Below, piece by piece: positions 15,598-23,660 of a stretch of 32,913 bases of DNA (its first letter is position 1; each line of letters opens with the position of its first letter). The DNA comes from Yinghuangia soli (lineage in GTDB: Bacteria; Actinomycetota; Actinomycetes; Streptomycetales; Streptomycetaceae): positions 212,455 to 245,367 of the forward strand of contig NZ_JAKFHA010000001.1 in assembly GCF_021502675.1 (NCBI RefSeq). Reading direction: 5' to 3'. The notes under the pieces are model-generated. The model was not told the origin of the DNA and did not search any database. It saw only the letters and a list, made by a program, of their open reading frames with translations. Both the position numbers and the translations under genes were made by a program.

Positions 15598-16755
15598 GTG
15601 GACCGGACATCTGCCTGGCCGCAGCCGGGCGCAGCACCGTCGAGACCGTCGAGACCGGGGCGGGCGGCGCGGGACGTGTCCGTGAGCGACTTCGACACGT
15701 GGCGCTCCGTGGTGCGCGACACCTTCTTCCCGGCCGAGCTGGAGCGCCCCGCCGGACACTCCTTCGCGGCGCGCCTCCGGCACGGGACCCTCGGGCCGAT
15801 GGGCCTGGCCCGCATCGAGGCGACTCCGCACAACTTCCGGCGCACGGCCGCCGACGTGGCCCGGCAGCGGGCGGACGCGTACGACGTGGTCCTGGTCCTC
15901 GATGGCCGCGGCAGCGCAGCACAAGGTGGCCTGGGCGGCGAGCTGGACCGCGGGCATCTGGTGATCGCGGACACGACGCGGCCGTACCGGATCGACTTCG
16001 AGAGCCCGTTCCGCCTGGCGCAGCTGGTCCTGCCGCACGCGCTGCTCGGCACCGAGCCGGAAGAGCTCGCCGCGGTGACCGGCGTGCCGGTGGAGACGGA
16101 CCGCGGTACGGCAGCGCTCCTTGCCGCGCTGCTCACCCAGGTCACCGAGCCCGCCGGCCTTGCGGCTCCCGTCGGACCAGGGTCTCCCGCCGGCTCCGAC
16201 TCCCGCTCCGCCTCGGCGCCCGGCATCGAGCCGCACGTCGCCGACGCAGTCGCTGCGCTGTGCCGCGCGGTGGCGGCGGAGCTCCTGGCCGCGGCCAAGC
16301 CCGTCACCGGGACGCCTGCGCGCCATACCCTCCCGGACTCCCCCACGCCCGCTTCTGCTCCTGCCCTTGTGCCCCCGGGCGTGACCAGCGGCCCGGCGTC
16401 CGGCACCGAGGCGCAACGCCATGCCCTGCGCACACGCGTACTGGCCTGGATCGACGACCACCTCGACGACCCGACCCTGGACCCGGCCGCGATCGCCGCC
16501 GCGCACTACATCTCGACCCGGTACCTGCACCTGCTCTTCAAGGACCAGCCCGTCTCGGTGGCCAGGCATGTCAGGGAACGCCGCCTCGACCGCATCCGCC
16601 GCGACCTCGCCGACCCGGCATATCTCGGCACCCCGGTCAGCGCGGTGGCCGCCCGCTGGGCCATCGGCGACGCAGCGCAGTTCAGCAGGCTGTTCCGAGA
16701 CCGCTACGGAGTCTCGCCAAGCGCATACCGCACAGCCGCCCACGCCACCCACTGA
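15598..16755 (+). CDS. AraC family transcriptional regulator
   Basis: A 385-residue regulator. The N-terminal ~190 residues match the AraC-binding-like sensor domain of the NahR/FeaR-like group (DFDTWRSVVRDTFFPAELE.., RGHLVIADTTRPYRIDFESPFRLAQLVLP). A Pro/Ala/Ser-rich linker runs to about residue 270. The last ~107 residues are a complete two-helix-turn-helix AraC domain (LAWIDDHLDDPTLDPAAIAAAHYISTRYLHLLFKDQ.. SVARHVRERRLDRIRRDL.. AQFSRLFRDRYGVSPSAYR). I chose GTG 15598 because GGGAG lies six bases upstream; GTG codons at 15544, 15676 and 15682 are alternatives. It is divergent from the thioesterase/kinase pair, its most likely target. Confidence 0.88.
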   Translation: MDRTSAWPQPGAAPSRPSRPGRAARDVSVSDFDTWRSVVRDTFFPAELERPAGHSFAARLRHGTLGPMGLARIEATPHNFRRTAADVARQRADAYDVVLVLDGRGSAAQGGLGGELDRGHLVIADTTRPYRIDFESPFRLAQLVLPHALLGTEPEELAAVTGVPVETDRGTAALLAALLTQVTEPAGLAAPVGPGSPAGSDSRSASAPGIEPHVADAVAALCRAVAAELLAAAKPVTGTPARHTLPDSPTPASAPALVPPGVTSGPASGTEAQRHALRTRVLAWIDDHLDDPTLDPAAIAAAHYISTRYLHLLFKDQPVSVARHVRERRLDRIRRDLADPAYLGTPVSAVAARWAIGDAAQFSRLFRDRYGVSPSAYRTAAHATH

Positions 16756-16854
16756 ACAACCACGCGCGAAGAACCGAGGGAAGGTCCGCCCGCACCGGAC
16801 ACCGAGCCGCCCAGGTCACAACCGCCGCGAGCCCGCAGCTCCCCGAGAACTGAC

Positions 16855-17001
16855 CCGGCAACAGATGAGAGCGCGGGGGGGGGGGGGGGGCGGGGGGGCC
16901 GCGCCCCCCCCCCGCACGGGGGGGGGGCGCCGCGACCCCCCATCACCCCCCGCCCCCCCCCCCCACCCACTCACACACCACGCGCTCTCATCTGTTGCCG
17001 G
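16855..17001. repeat. 21-bp perfect inverted repeat around G and C homopolymers
   Basis: Positions 16855-16875 and 16981-17001 are perfect reverse complements (21 bp; core ACAGATGAGAGCGCG / CGCGCTCTCATCTGT). Between them lie a 16-G run, another G-run, C-runs, a second G-run and long C-runs. As single-stranded nucleic acid this would form a huge hairpin and/or G-quadruplex and i-motif structures. It lies in the 375-bp gap (16756-17130) between the convergent AraC and MFS genes. No gene is present in the gap. The homopolymer lengths may be unreliable because such regions are hard to sequence. Function is unknown. Confidence 0.75.
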
Positions 17002-17013
17002 CACTCGCGTTCC

Positions 17014-17103
17014 GGAGCAGTGCTCTCGAAGGGAGCGGTGCTCCAGAACGGGGAGCAGTGCTCTCGTACGAGGCGACCGCTCTCGTACCAAGCCGACGCT
17101 CTC
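17014..17103. promoter_or_regulatory. Array of GAGCAGTGCTC-type palindromes and GCTCTC half-sites
   Basis: Three palindromes, GAGCAGTGCTC (17015-17025), GGAGCGGTGCTCC (17032-17044) and GAGCAGTGCTC (17053-17063), are followed by GCTCTC half-sites at 17079 and 17098. Counting GCTCTC-like starts at 16984, 17003 (degenerate), 17022, 17040, 17060, 17079 and 17098, the period is 18-20 bp. This looks like a multi-operator region for a dimeric repressor such as a TetR-type protein, yet it sits between convergent genes, downstream of both. It may be the remnant of a lost promoter. The assignment is inference. Confidence 0.4.
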
Positions 17104-17130
17104 ATCGAAGACGGCCGCTCCCCGCAAGGG

Positions 17131-18522
17131 TCAGCGCACCGCGCGCACCTTCAGGACCAGGAACGCCCCGCCAAGCGACACCACCGCGGCAATCGGGAAG
17201 ATCGCCTCGTAACCGCCCGCGTCGACGATCCAGCCGGCGATGGTCGGGGCGGCGATCTGCGGGCCGGCTGCGGCGATGTTGACGATGCCGAGGTCCTTGC
17301 CCGGTTCGCCGCTGCTCGGCAGCACCTTGGTCATCAGCGCCAGGTCGACGGCCATGTACGTGCCGAAGAAGATGCCGTTGACGATCTGGAAGACCTCCAT
17401 GCCGCCCTCGGTCGGCGACAGCATCGGGATGGCCAGCGACGCCGCCGAGCCGACGCCGCAGATCAGCACGAACGGCTTGATGCGGCCGATGCGGTCCACC
17501 AGCGGTCCGATGACCATCGACGCGGCAACCGTGGCGAGGGCGTTGATGATGAGCTGGTAGCCCATCGCCGGGCCGATCTCCTCGCCCGGGATCTCGATGT
17601 ACTCGATGAGGATGAACATCGTGTACACGCTGACGATCCAGTAGCCCACCATGACGCCGAAGCGCGATGCGAATGCCCAGAAGAAGTCCGGGTGTTCCTT
17701 GGGGCTGACCCAGAACCCGGACAGGAACTCCTTGAGCTCGAACTTCTCCCGCGGGACGTCCTTGTTCGGCTTGTCCGGCGAGACCAGCACGAAGATCACC
17801 GCGGATGCGAAGACGATCACGGCGATCAGGTAGTAGCCCTTCTCGCCCATGAACTTGCCGTCGAAGCCGCCGATGGTGCCCGACAGGCCGAACTTCTCGC
17901 CCGGCACGCCGCCGATGATGAGCGACGCGATGATGGTGGCGAGCGGGATGCCGAGGCCGATCAGCGCGGAGAACGTGCCGTACTTGCGGACCGGGACGCG
18001 GTCCGGCATGGCGGCGGTGGACGCGGCCATGTACCCGTTCATGAAGAGCTGCACCATGCCCCAGGTGAACCCGAGCATCGCGATCGAGGACGCCTTGGCC
18101 TGGCCGACCAGCGCGAGGCAGCCGACGCCCGCGCACAGCAGCACCCACGGCGCGCGCCGGCCCCAGCGGGAGCGGGTGCGGTCGGACAGCAGGCCGAAGA
18201 GCGGGTTGCCGATGGTGGCGAGGATCGCGCCGGTGGTGCTGGCGGTGGTCAGCGCGTCGGTGTCGTTCTCGCCGGTGATCTGGGCGACCTGCAGCGGGAT
18301 GAGGAAGCTGCCGACGCCGATCCAGATCATGTAGAGCGCGATGTTGGCCAGCGGAAGCGTCAGGTACAGCGGGCCGAGGCGGTAGCCCGCCGTGTCGCCG
18401 GGCCCGGACGCGGTGCCGCCGGGTCCCGCTCCGCTGCCGCCCGCCCCCGGGCCGCCGGCCTGCTGCGCGCGTGGGTTGCCGCCGGCACCCGGGCGTTCGT
18501 GTTCGGGCAGGGTCGTACTCAT
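17131..18522 (-). CDS. MFS transporter (GPH/SLC45-like)
   Basis: A 463-residue integral membrane protein with about 12 predicted membrane spans. After a ~45-residue Gly/Pro-rich cytoplasmic N-terminus, the first spans hold GPLYLTLPLANIALYMIWIGVGSFLIPLQVAQ and the loop-2/3 signature FGLLSDRTRSRWGRRAPWVLL. This signature is typical of sugar:cation and SLC45-like major facilitator proteins. The C-terminal half repeats it as VIGPLVDRIGRIKPFVLICG. A prolonged periplasmic or loop insertion (GTIGGFDGKFMGEKGYY) precedes span 7. It is the last gene of the minus-strand catabolic cluster but is separated from the reductase gene by a terminator-like hairpin and 318 bp, so it may have its own promoter. 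The substrate is unknown; an aromatic acid or sugar is possible. Confidence 0.82.
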   Translation of the reverse strand: MSTTLPEHERPGAGGNPRAQQAGGPGAGGSGAGPGGTASGPGDTAGYRLGPLYLTLPLANIALYMIWIGVGSFLIPLQVAQITGENDTDALTTASTTGAILATIGNPLFGLLSDRTRSRWGRRAPWVLLCAGVGCLALVGQAKASSIAMLGFTWGMVQLFMNGYMAASTAAMPDRVPVRKYGTFSALIGLGIPLATIIASLIIGGVPGEKFGLSGTIGGFDGKFMGEKGYYLIAVIVFASAVIFVLVSPDKPNKDVPREKFELKEFLSGFWVSPKEHPDFFWAFASRFGVMVGYWIVSVYTMFILIEYIEIPGEEIGPAMGYQLIINALATVAASMVIGPLVDRIGRIKPFVLICGVGSAASLAIPMLSPTEGGMEVFQIVNGIFFGTYMAVDLALMTKVLPSSGEPGKDLGIVNIAAAGPQIAAPTIAGWIVDAGGYEAIFPIAAVVSLGGAFLVLKVRAVR

Positions 18523-18776
18523 CGTTGCCGTCCAAGGGATGAGGGAAGTGACGGGGCAGACAGCCGGGGGGCCTCTGGGGCTCGCTCGCCCGGGCACCGG
18601 GGCCACCAGGGCAGTGGCGGGTATGCGGAGCAGCCGGTGCAACGGGAGCGGATGCCAGCATCGGGCCGCGGCCGGGCCACGTCTTGACCTTCTGCGCACA
18701 CGGCTTGCGGTTCCGCGCACGGAGCCTTGAAGGGCCGTGCACGGGCCGCTGCGGTGCGCTATCGGGGCATGCCGAA

Positions 18777-18820
18777 GACCCGGGCCGCCGCCCTCTGCGA
18801 ACAGGGCGGCGGTCCGGGTC
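18777..18820 (-). terminator. 18-bp stem hairpin downstream of the ferredoxin reductase gene
   Basis: GACCCGGGCCGCCGCCCT (18777-18794) pairs with AGGGCGGCGGTCCGGGTC (18803-18820) over 18 bp, with one G-T mismatch that becomes G-U in RNA and an 8-base loop. It lies 21 bp past the reductase stop. The rest of the gap to the MFS gene (18523-18776, about 254 bp) presumably carries the MFS promoter; I see no gene or clear site in it. Confidence 0.65.
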
Positions 18821-18840
18821 CGGGCGGATCCGGGACGGGG

Positions 18841-20037
18841 CTACACCAGGGCTCCCCGGTACCGGGCCGCGGTGGCCGCGGCGCCTCCTCCGAGCGCCAC
18901 GACGCCTACGAGACGTCCTTCCGCGTGGTAGCCGACCACGCAGTCGGCGTCGAAGTCCCCTTCCAGCAAACGGATATCGTCCACGCCCAGGCCGGGTGCG
19001 CCGAACGACTGGAGGCGTTCGGCGTACTGGTCGGACCAGAAGGCCGGCAGCGGGGCGAACGGTTCGCCGTCCACGGCCTCGCCGGCCAGGTGGGCGGCGA
19101 GGGTGCGGGCCGCGCGCTTCGCCGTGTCGGTGGGGATGCTCCAGTGCTCGACGCGCCGCGGTACGTCGTCGTAGCGGGCGTTCGGGAAGCGGGCGACGTC
19201 GCCGACCGCGACGACGTCCGGCCGCCCTTCGACGCGCAGCAGGGCGTCGCACAGCACGCCGTCGGACAGGTCGAGGCCGTTGCCGTCCAGCCATGCCGTG
19301 TTCGGGGTCGAGCCGACCGCCTCGACGACGAGGTCGGCGGGGAGGGCCGTCCCGTCGTCCAGGACAAGGCCGGTGACGGCGTCGATCCCGCTGAAGTGCC
19401 CGACGGTGCGCCCGAGATGGAACACCACGCCGCGGGCTTCGTGACGGCGCCGCAGGGCCGCGCCGAGTTCGGCGCCCAACGGGCGCGTCATCGGTTCGGC
19501 CTCCGGCGCCACGACCGCCACTTCGGCGCCGAGGCCGCGTGCGGTGGCGGCGACTTCACAGCCGATGAAGCCCGCGCCGACCACGACCACTCGGCTGCCG
19601 GGCCGCAGGGCCGCGCGCAGGTTCTGCGCGTCGTCGAGCGTGCGGACGACGTGGCGGCCCGCGACCGGGCCCGGGCAGGGCAGCCGCCGCGGCCGGATGC
19701 CGGTGGCCACGACCAGCCCTGTGTACGGGAGTTGCGTGTCGTCGGCGAGCGTGACGGTACGCGCCGCCAGGTCGGCGGAAGCGACCGGCGTGCCGAGCCG
19801 CCAGGCGACGTCGGCGGTCGAGGCCCGGGCCCGGAACGCGACCGCGGGGTGCGTCACGTCGGAGGCCAGGACCTCCTTCGACAGCGGGGGCCGGTTGTAC
19901 GGCATGTGCGGCTCGTCGCCCACCACCGTGACCGGGCCCGACCAGCCGGCTGCGCGCAGTTGCTCGGCCGCGCGCAGCCCGCCCATCGAGGCGCCGACGA
20001 CGACCACGCCGGGCGCGGTCTGCGAACTGGTCGGCAC
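18841..20037 (-). CDS. FAD-dependent ferredoxin reductase
   Basis: A 398-residue pyridine nucleotide-disulfide oxidoreductase-like flavoprotein. The FAD motif is at residues 11-20 (VVVVGASMGG), followed by PYNRPPLSKEVL; the ATG(I)RPR motif is near 111-117; the NAD(P)H motif is at 150-161 (VVVVGAGFIGCE). The C-terminal region contains VGDVARFPN and a reductase C-domain (EHWSIPTDTAKRAARTLAAHL). This is the class that passes electrons from NAD(P)H to ferredoxins of P450 or Rieske oxygenases. The GTG start has GAGGA nine bases upstream and follows the ferredoxin stop by 4 bp, so the two are a natural electron-transfer pair. No oxygenase that needs them is in the window. Confidence 0.88.
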   Translation of the reverse strand: MPTSSQTAPGVVVVGASMGGLRAAEQLRAAGWSGPVTVVGDEPHMPYNRPPLSKEVLASDVTHPAVAFRARASTADVAWRLGTPVASADLAARTVTLADDTQLPYTGLVVATGIRPRRLPCPGPVAGRHVVRTLDDAQNLRAALRPGSRVVVVGAGFIGCEVAATARGLGAEVAVVAPEAEPMTRPLGAELGAALRRRHEARGVVFHLGRTVGHFSGIDAVTGLVLDDGTALPADLVVEAVGSTPNTAWLDGNGLDLSDGVLCDALLRVEGRPDVVAVGDVARFPNARYDDVPRRVEHWSIPTDTAKRAARTLAAHLAGEAVDGEPFAPLPAFWSDQYAERLQSFGAPGLGVDDIRLLEGDFDADCVVGYHAEGRLVGVVALGGGAAATAARYRGALV

Positions 20038-20041
20038 GGTC

Positions 20042-20230
20042 TCAGTCCTCGATCGTGATGGCCTGCAACGGGCAGACGTCCGCGGCGTCTTCGACCGCCT
20101 CGCGCAGGGCGTCGTCGGGGTCGGCGACGTACTCGAGCCGGCCGGCCGCGTTGATCTGGAAGACCTCGGGGGCGGAGAAGACGCATTGCCCGTGGTCCTG
20201 GCAGCGCTCCATGTCGACGACGACCTTCAC
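20042..20230 (-). CDS. Small [3Fe-4S]/[4Fe-4S] ferredoxin, P450/oxygenase type
   Basis: A 62-residue ferredoxin. The cluster ligands are Cys10 and Cys16 (RCQDHGQC) and Cys53 (DVCPLQAI). The position of the usual second cysteine is His13, as in actinomycete P450-associated ferredoxins that carry a [3Fe-4S] cluster or a [4Fe-4S] cluster with an unusual ligand. GTG 20230 is preceded by AAAGGAG at good spacing; the frame extends further upstream to 20266 with unlikely residues. It sits immediately upstream of the matching reductase gene and downstream of the FAH-family gene on the same strand. Confidence 0.88.
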   Translation of the reverse strand: MKVVVDMERCQDHGQCVFSAPEVFQINAAGRLEYVADPDDALREAVEDAADVCPLQAITIED

Positions 20231-20314
20231 CGTACGGCTCCTTTCGGCGGATCTGAGGCAGGGCAAGTCAGCGTTTTCGTAAGGGTTTTGACGGGCGCTC
20301 GGGGGTCGTCCGGA

Positions 20315-21169
20315 TCAGTCGCGCCGGGGCGCGCGGATGCCGCGGAACTCCCAGTCGCCGCCGAGGGCCGTGGAGAGGACCTCCTCGGACTCGGTGGGCT
20401 GCGCGCCGCAGTCGTCGCGTACCGGGACCGGGCCGGTCACGATGCGGTTGGTGAGGCGTCCGAGACCTTCGGCCTCGACCTCGACGACGTCGCCGGGCTG
20501 CACGGGGCGCGAGCCGGCCGGGGTGCCGGAGAGCAGCACGTCGCCCGGGTAGAGCGTGATGGTGCGGGCGATGTCGGCGACGAGGTAGTGCATGTCCCAC
20601 TCCATCTCGTCGGTGGAACCGTCCTGCACCACCTCTCCGTTGACGTACGTGCGCAGCGTCTTGCCGCGGAAGTCCCAGCCCTCGACCAGGCCGGGGCCGA
20701 GCGGGCACAGCGTGTCGGAGCCCTTGACGCGGAGCATCGAACCGGCGTCGGTGTCGCGGAAGTCGTGCAGGCCGTAGTCGTTGGCGAGCGTGTAGCCGCG
20801 GATGTACGCGCCGGCGTCCGCGGGCGCGATGTTGCGGCAGGTGCGGCCGATGACGATGGCGATCTCGCCCTCGTAGTTGAGGTAATTGCAGCCGTCCGGG
20901 CGCACGATGGCGCCGCCGTGCGCGTTGAGCGCCGAGGTCGGCTTGTGGAAGTACGTGGGCGCGGACGGCAGCGACGTCTGGAACTCCTCGACCCGGCTGC
21001 GGTGGTTGAGGTGCACCGCGATGACCTTGCTGGGCACGACGGGCGGCAGGTGGTGGGCGTCGGACGTCTTGACGCGGCGCCCGTCGGCGGCGATCAGTTC
21101 GTCGCCGTCGCGGACGACCTCGACGACTGCGCCGTCGAGCAGGATCCGCCGGTACTCGGTGGTGGTCAT
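20315..21169 (-). CDS. Fumarylacetoacetate hydrolase family protein (HpaG-like)
   Basis: A 284-residue FAH-family enzyme. The metal site is Glu100 and Glu102 (YEGEIAIVIG) and Asp131 (YTLANDYGLHDFR); the C-terminal LYPGDVLLSGTPAGSRPVQPGDVVEVEAEGLGRLTNRI is typical. In homoprotocatechuate breakdown this family supplies the decarboxylase/isomerase acting after HpaE on 5-oxopent-3-ene-1,2,5-tricarboxylate (HpaG). Position next to hpaD- and hpaE-like genes favours that role, but acylpyruvate-hydrolase or other ring-fission-product hydrolase activity is also possible. ATG 21169 has AAGGA upstream; the open frame continues upstream into the dioxygenase gene and is not coding there. Confidence 0.82.
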   Translation of the reverse strand: MTTTEYRRILLDGAVVEVVRDGDELIAADGRRVKTSDAHHLPPVVPSKVIAVHLNHRSRVEEFQTSLPSAPTYFHKPTSALNAHGGAIVRPDGCNYLNYEGEIAIVIGRTCRNIAPADAGAYIRGYTLANDYGLHDFRDTDAGSMLRVKGSDTLCPLGPGLVEGWDFRGKTLRTYVNGEVVQDGSTDEMEWDMHYLVADIARTITLYPGDVLLSGTPAGSRPVQPGDVVEVEAEGLGRLTNRIVTGPVPVRDDCGAQPTESEEVLSTALGGDWEFRGIRAPRRD

Positions 21170-21228
21170 GGGGTCCTTCCGGGTGGTGCGTACAGGGGCG
21201 GGGCGGACAGGGGGTCGGGCCGCAGGGC

Positions 21229-22110
21229 TCAGGCTGCGGTCCAGCCGTCCGCGGGCCGGTCGAACCACATGTGCGCCTGGCCGGTTCCGGTGGCGTTCTC
21301 GTACGTGCCGTACATCCGGCCCGGCGCGGTGCAGGACTCCTCGCCCAGCGCGCCCAGCATCATCAGGTAGTGGCCGAACCGGGCCTCGGGCTTGTGCGGC
21401 ATGAACTCCGGCATGGTGCGCAGGATTTGCGCGTGGTCGCCCTGCTCCATCCAGGCCAGCCGGTCCTCGTCCGCGGCGCGGGCCGCCGGGGTGCGGACGT
21501 GCGAGGGGTCGGACGCCTCGTGGTCGCGGAGTTCGCGCAGGTTCCAGAAGGTGTGCGAGAGCGCGCCGGAGGCGACGAGCAGGACTTTGCGGTCGGTGGC
21601 CGCGATCGCGTCGGCGAGGGCCCGGCCGAGGCGCAGGTTGTCCTCGACGTCGGCGGTCTGGCAGCAGCCGATCGACATCCACCGCTTTCCCGGCACGCCG
21701 AGGTAGTGCCACAGGTTGACGGTGGCGTAGTGGATGGGCAGGTAGGGGTCGTCGATCGCGGTGATCCAGGTCTTCTGCTTGCCCGCGAACGATGCCGTGG
21801 CGTGGGCGAGTTCGGGGTCGCCGGGGAAGTCGTACCGGATGCGGCACATCCCGCGCGGGAGTTCCTCGGAGGTGTAGAGGCCGGCGCGGTGGTGGTGTGC
21901 GGCGACCACGTACTCCACGGTCGTGGCCCAGTGCGAGTCGAAGACCACGACGGTGTCGTAGTCGAGCGTCTCGAAGACCTCTTCGCGCAGTGCGCGCAGG
22001 CCGGTGACGAGGCTGATCTCGTCGCCTTCGTTCAGCTCGTACCGCACGTCCTGCGGCAGCATGATGGTGGGCGCGTGGGCGAGCAGGCCCGCGCCGACGA
22101 TCTCGCCCAT
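21229..22110 (-). CDS. hpaD: Class III extradiol dioxygenase (HpaD/HpcB-like)
   Basis: A 293-residue LigB-superfamily extradiol ring-cleavage dioxygenase. Iron ligands are expected at His12 (LLAHAPT) and His60 (VVVFDSHW); the LLVASGALSHTFWN motif supplies the acid/base His region. Its overall pattern (VFDSHW, GLYTSEELP, ASGALSH, MLGALG, GTGQ near the end) resembles E. coli 3,4-dihydroxyphenylacetate 2,3-dioxygenase, which opens homoprotocatechuate to 5-carboxymethyl-2-hydroxymuconate semialdehyde with Fe(II). The start lies one base after the stop of the hpaE-like gene, consistent with translational coupling. The product is the substrate expected for the neighbouring dehydrogenase. A related catechol as substrate cannot be excluded. 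Confidence 0.82.
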   Translation of the reverse strand: MGEIVGAGLLAHAPTIMLPQDVRYELNEGDEISLVTGLRALREEVFETLDYDTVVVFDSHWATTVEYVVAAHHHRAGLYTSEELPRGMCRIRYDFPGDPELAHATASFAGKQKTWITAIDDPYLPIHYATVNLWHYLGVPGKRWMSIGCCQTADVEDNLRLGRALADAIAATDRKVLLVASGALSHTFWNLRELRDHEASDPSHVRTPAARAADEDRLAWMEQGDHAQILRTMPEFMPHKPEARFGHYLMMLGALGEESCTAPGRMYGTYENATGTGQAHMWFDRPADGWTAA

Positions 22111-22111
22111 G

Positions 22112-23572
22112 TCAGCGCCATCCGTTCGGGGCCGTGACGGTGTTCTTGACGTCGCAGTAGAAGTCGAAGCTCCAGGTGCCGCCTTCGCGGCCGACGCCGG
22201 AGTGCCGCGAGCCGCCGAACGGGGCCTGCAGGTCGCGGACGAAGAAGCAGTTGACCCAGACGGTGCCGGCCACCAGGCGCTCGGTGACCCGGGCGGCGCG
22301 GTCGCGGTCGCCGGTGGCGACGGTGGCAGCCAGTCCGAAGCGGGTGTCGTTGGCGAGCGTGACGGCTTCGTCCTCGTCGGCGAAGGTCTGCAGAGTCAGG
22401 ACCGGGCCGAAGACCTCTTCCTGCACGATCTCGGAGTCCTGGGCGACGCCGGTGAGAAGCGTGGGGCGGTAGAAGAGCCCGCCCAGTTCCTCGTTGGGCC
22501 CGCCGCCGGCCACGACGCTCGCCCCGGCCGCGACCGCGCGCTGCACGAACCCGTCGACGCGGGCCAGGTGTTCGGCGTGGATGTTGGGGCCGATGCCGGT
22601 GGCCTCGTCGCGCGGGTCGCCCTGCACGAGCTTGGCCGCGCGCTCGGTGAACTTCGCGGTGAACTCCTCGGCCACGGAGTCCTCGACGAGGATGCGGGTG
22701 GCGGCGAGGCAGACCTGCCCGGCGTTGTCGTACTGCTCGACGGCGAGGTCGGCGGCGAGGTCGAGGTCGGCGTCCGCGAAGACCAGCAGCGGGGACTTGC
22801 CGCCGAGTTCGAGGCTGGTCGGGGTGAGGTTGGCGCCGGCCGCGGCGCCGATGGCCTTCGCGGTGGGGACCGAGCCGGTGAAGCTGATGCGGCGTACGTC
22901 GGGGTCCTCGACGAGGGCGGCGCCGACTTCTTCGCCGTAGCCCTGCACGACGTTGAACACGCCTGCGGGCAGGCCGGCTTCGGCGGTGATGTCGGCGAAG
23001 AGCGAGGCGGTCAGCGGGGTCCACTCGGCGGGCTTGAGCACCACGGTGTTGCCGGCCGCGAGTGCCGGGGCGATCTTCCAGGTGGCCAGCATGAGCGGGG
23101 CGTTCCACGGCGTGATGAGCACGCAGGGCCCGGCCGGGTCCCAGCTGACGTGGTTGTTGTGGCCGCGGGTGTCGAAGTCGCCGTGGCCGAGGCGGTCGGT
23201 CAGCCAGTCGGCGAAGAAGCGCAGGTTGTGGGCGACGCGGGGCATGACGCCGCGCAGGTGCGAGCGCAGCAGGGCGCCGTTGTCGGTGGTCTCGACGATG
23301 GCGAGTTCGGCGAGCCGCTTCTCGACGCCGTCGGCGACCGCGTGCAGCAGCCGGGCGCGCTCGGCGGGGGGCGTGGCGGCCCAGGCGGGGAAGGCGGCGC
23401 GGGCGGCGGCGACGGCGGCGCGGGCTTCCGCGGCGCCGCCCCGGGCGATGTGCGCCACGACGCTGCCGTCGATCGGCGAGACGTCCGCGAAGGTCTCCGC
23501 GGAGCCGACGCGCTCGCCCCCGATCCAGTGCCGGGTGTCGACGGCGACACCGGCGACGGTGGCCTCGGTCAT
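22112..23572 (-). CDS. hpaE: 5-carboxymethyl-2-hydroxymuconate semialdehyde dehydrogenase-like ALDH
   Basis: A 486-residue NAD-dependent aldehyde dehydrogenase. The catalytic Cys288 lies in NAGQVCLAATRILVE, the general-base Glu in LELGGKSPLLVF (about residue 255) and the substrate-anchoring Asn in PWNAPLMLATWK. The sequence style (SPIDGSVVAHIARG, HHVSWDPAGPCVLITPWNAPLML-like, GFVQRAVAAGASVVAGG) fits the HpaE group. It is the first gene of the minus-strand catabolic operon, followed by the hpaD-like gene one base later. ATG 23572 has GGAGG seven bases upstream; the frame extends to 23605 without a better start. A 20-bp operator-like repeat begins 15 bp upstream of the start. Confidence 0.82.
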   Translation of the reverse strand: MTEATVAGVAVDTRHWIGGERVGSAETFADVSPIDGSVVAHIARGGAAEARAAVAAARAAFPAWAATPPAERARLLHAVADGVEKRLAELAIVETTDNGALLRSHLRGVMPRVAHNLRFFADWLTDRLGHGDFDTRGHNNHVSWDPAGPCVLITPWNAPLMLATWKIAPALAAGNTVVLKPAEWTPLTASLFADITAEAGLPAGVFNVVQGYGEEVGAALVEDPDVRRISFTGSVPTAKAIGAAAGANLTPTSLELGGKSPLLVFADADLDLAADLAVEQYDNAGQVCLAATRILVEDSVAEEFTAKFTERAAKLVQGDPRDEATGIGPNIHAEHLARVDGFVQRAVAAGASVVAGGGPNEELGGLFYRPTLLTGVAQDSEIVQEEVFGPVLTLQTFADEDEAVTLANDTRFGLAATVATGDRDRAARVTERLVAGTVWVNCFFVRDLQAPFGGSRHSGVGREGGTWSFDFYCDVKNTVTAPNGWR

Positions 23573-23586
23573 GGGGAACCCTCCAT

Positions 23587-23606
23587 ATCGTTTGACCCCA
23601 AACAAT
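23587..23606. promoter_or_regulatory. Operator copy 1, ATCGTTTG-N4-CAAACAAT, before the hpaE-like gene
   Basis: ATCGTTTGACCCCAAACAAT is an imperfect palindrome (one mismatch between 8-bp arms) starting 15 bp upstream of the hpaE-like ATG. It differs from the copy at 23661-23680 at only two central positions. TTTG..CAAA symmetry of this length is typical of MarR- or TetR-type regulators of aromatic degradation genes. The regulator is not adjacent. Confidence 0.7.
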
Positions 23607-23660
23607 CTAGTGAGCGGCGTACGCGGAGGTCAACCCCTTCCTTCCGGCGCCCTCCCCGGT

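Noticed and set aside
14558-15922. Long open frames antisense to, or upstream of, the thioesterase, kinase and AraC genes
   Set aside because: They are rich in Arg, Pro and Gly, lack any family motif and arise from codon bias in high-GC DNA. The motif-bearing frames were preferred everywhere.
16984-17103. GCTCTC repeats as a CRISPR array
   Set aside because: Repeat units are too short and degenerate, spacing is 18-20 bp in total, there are no unique spacers of normal size and no cas genes.
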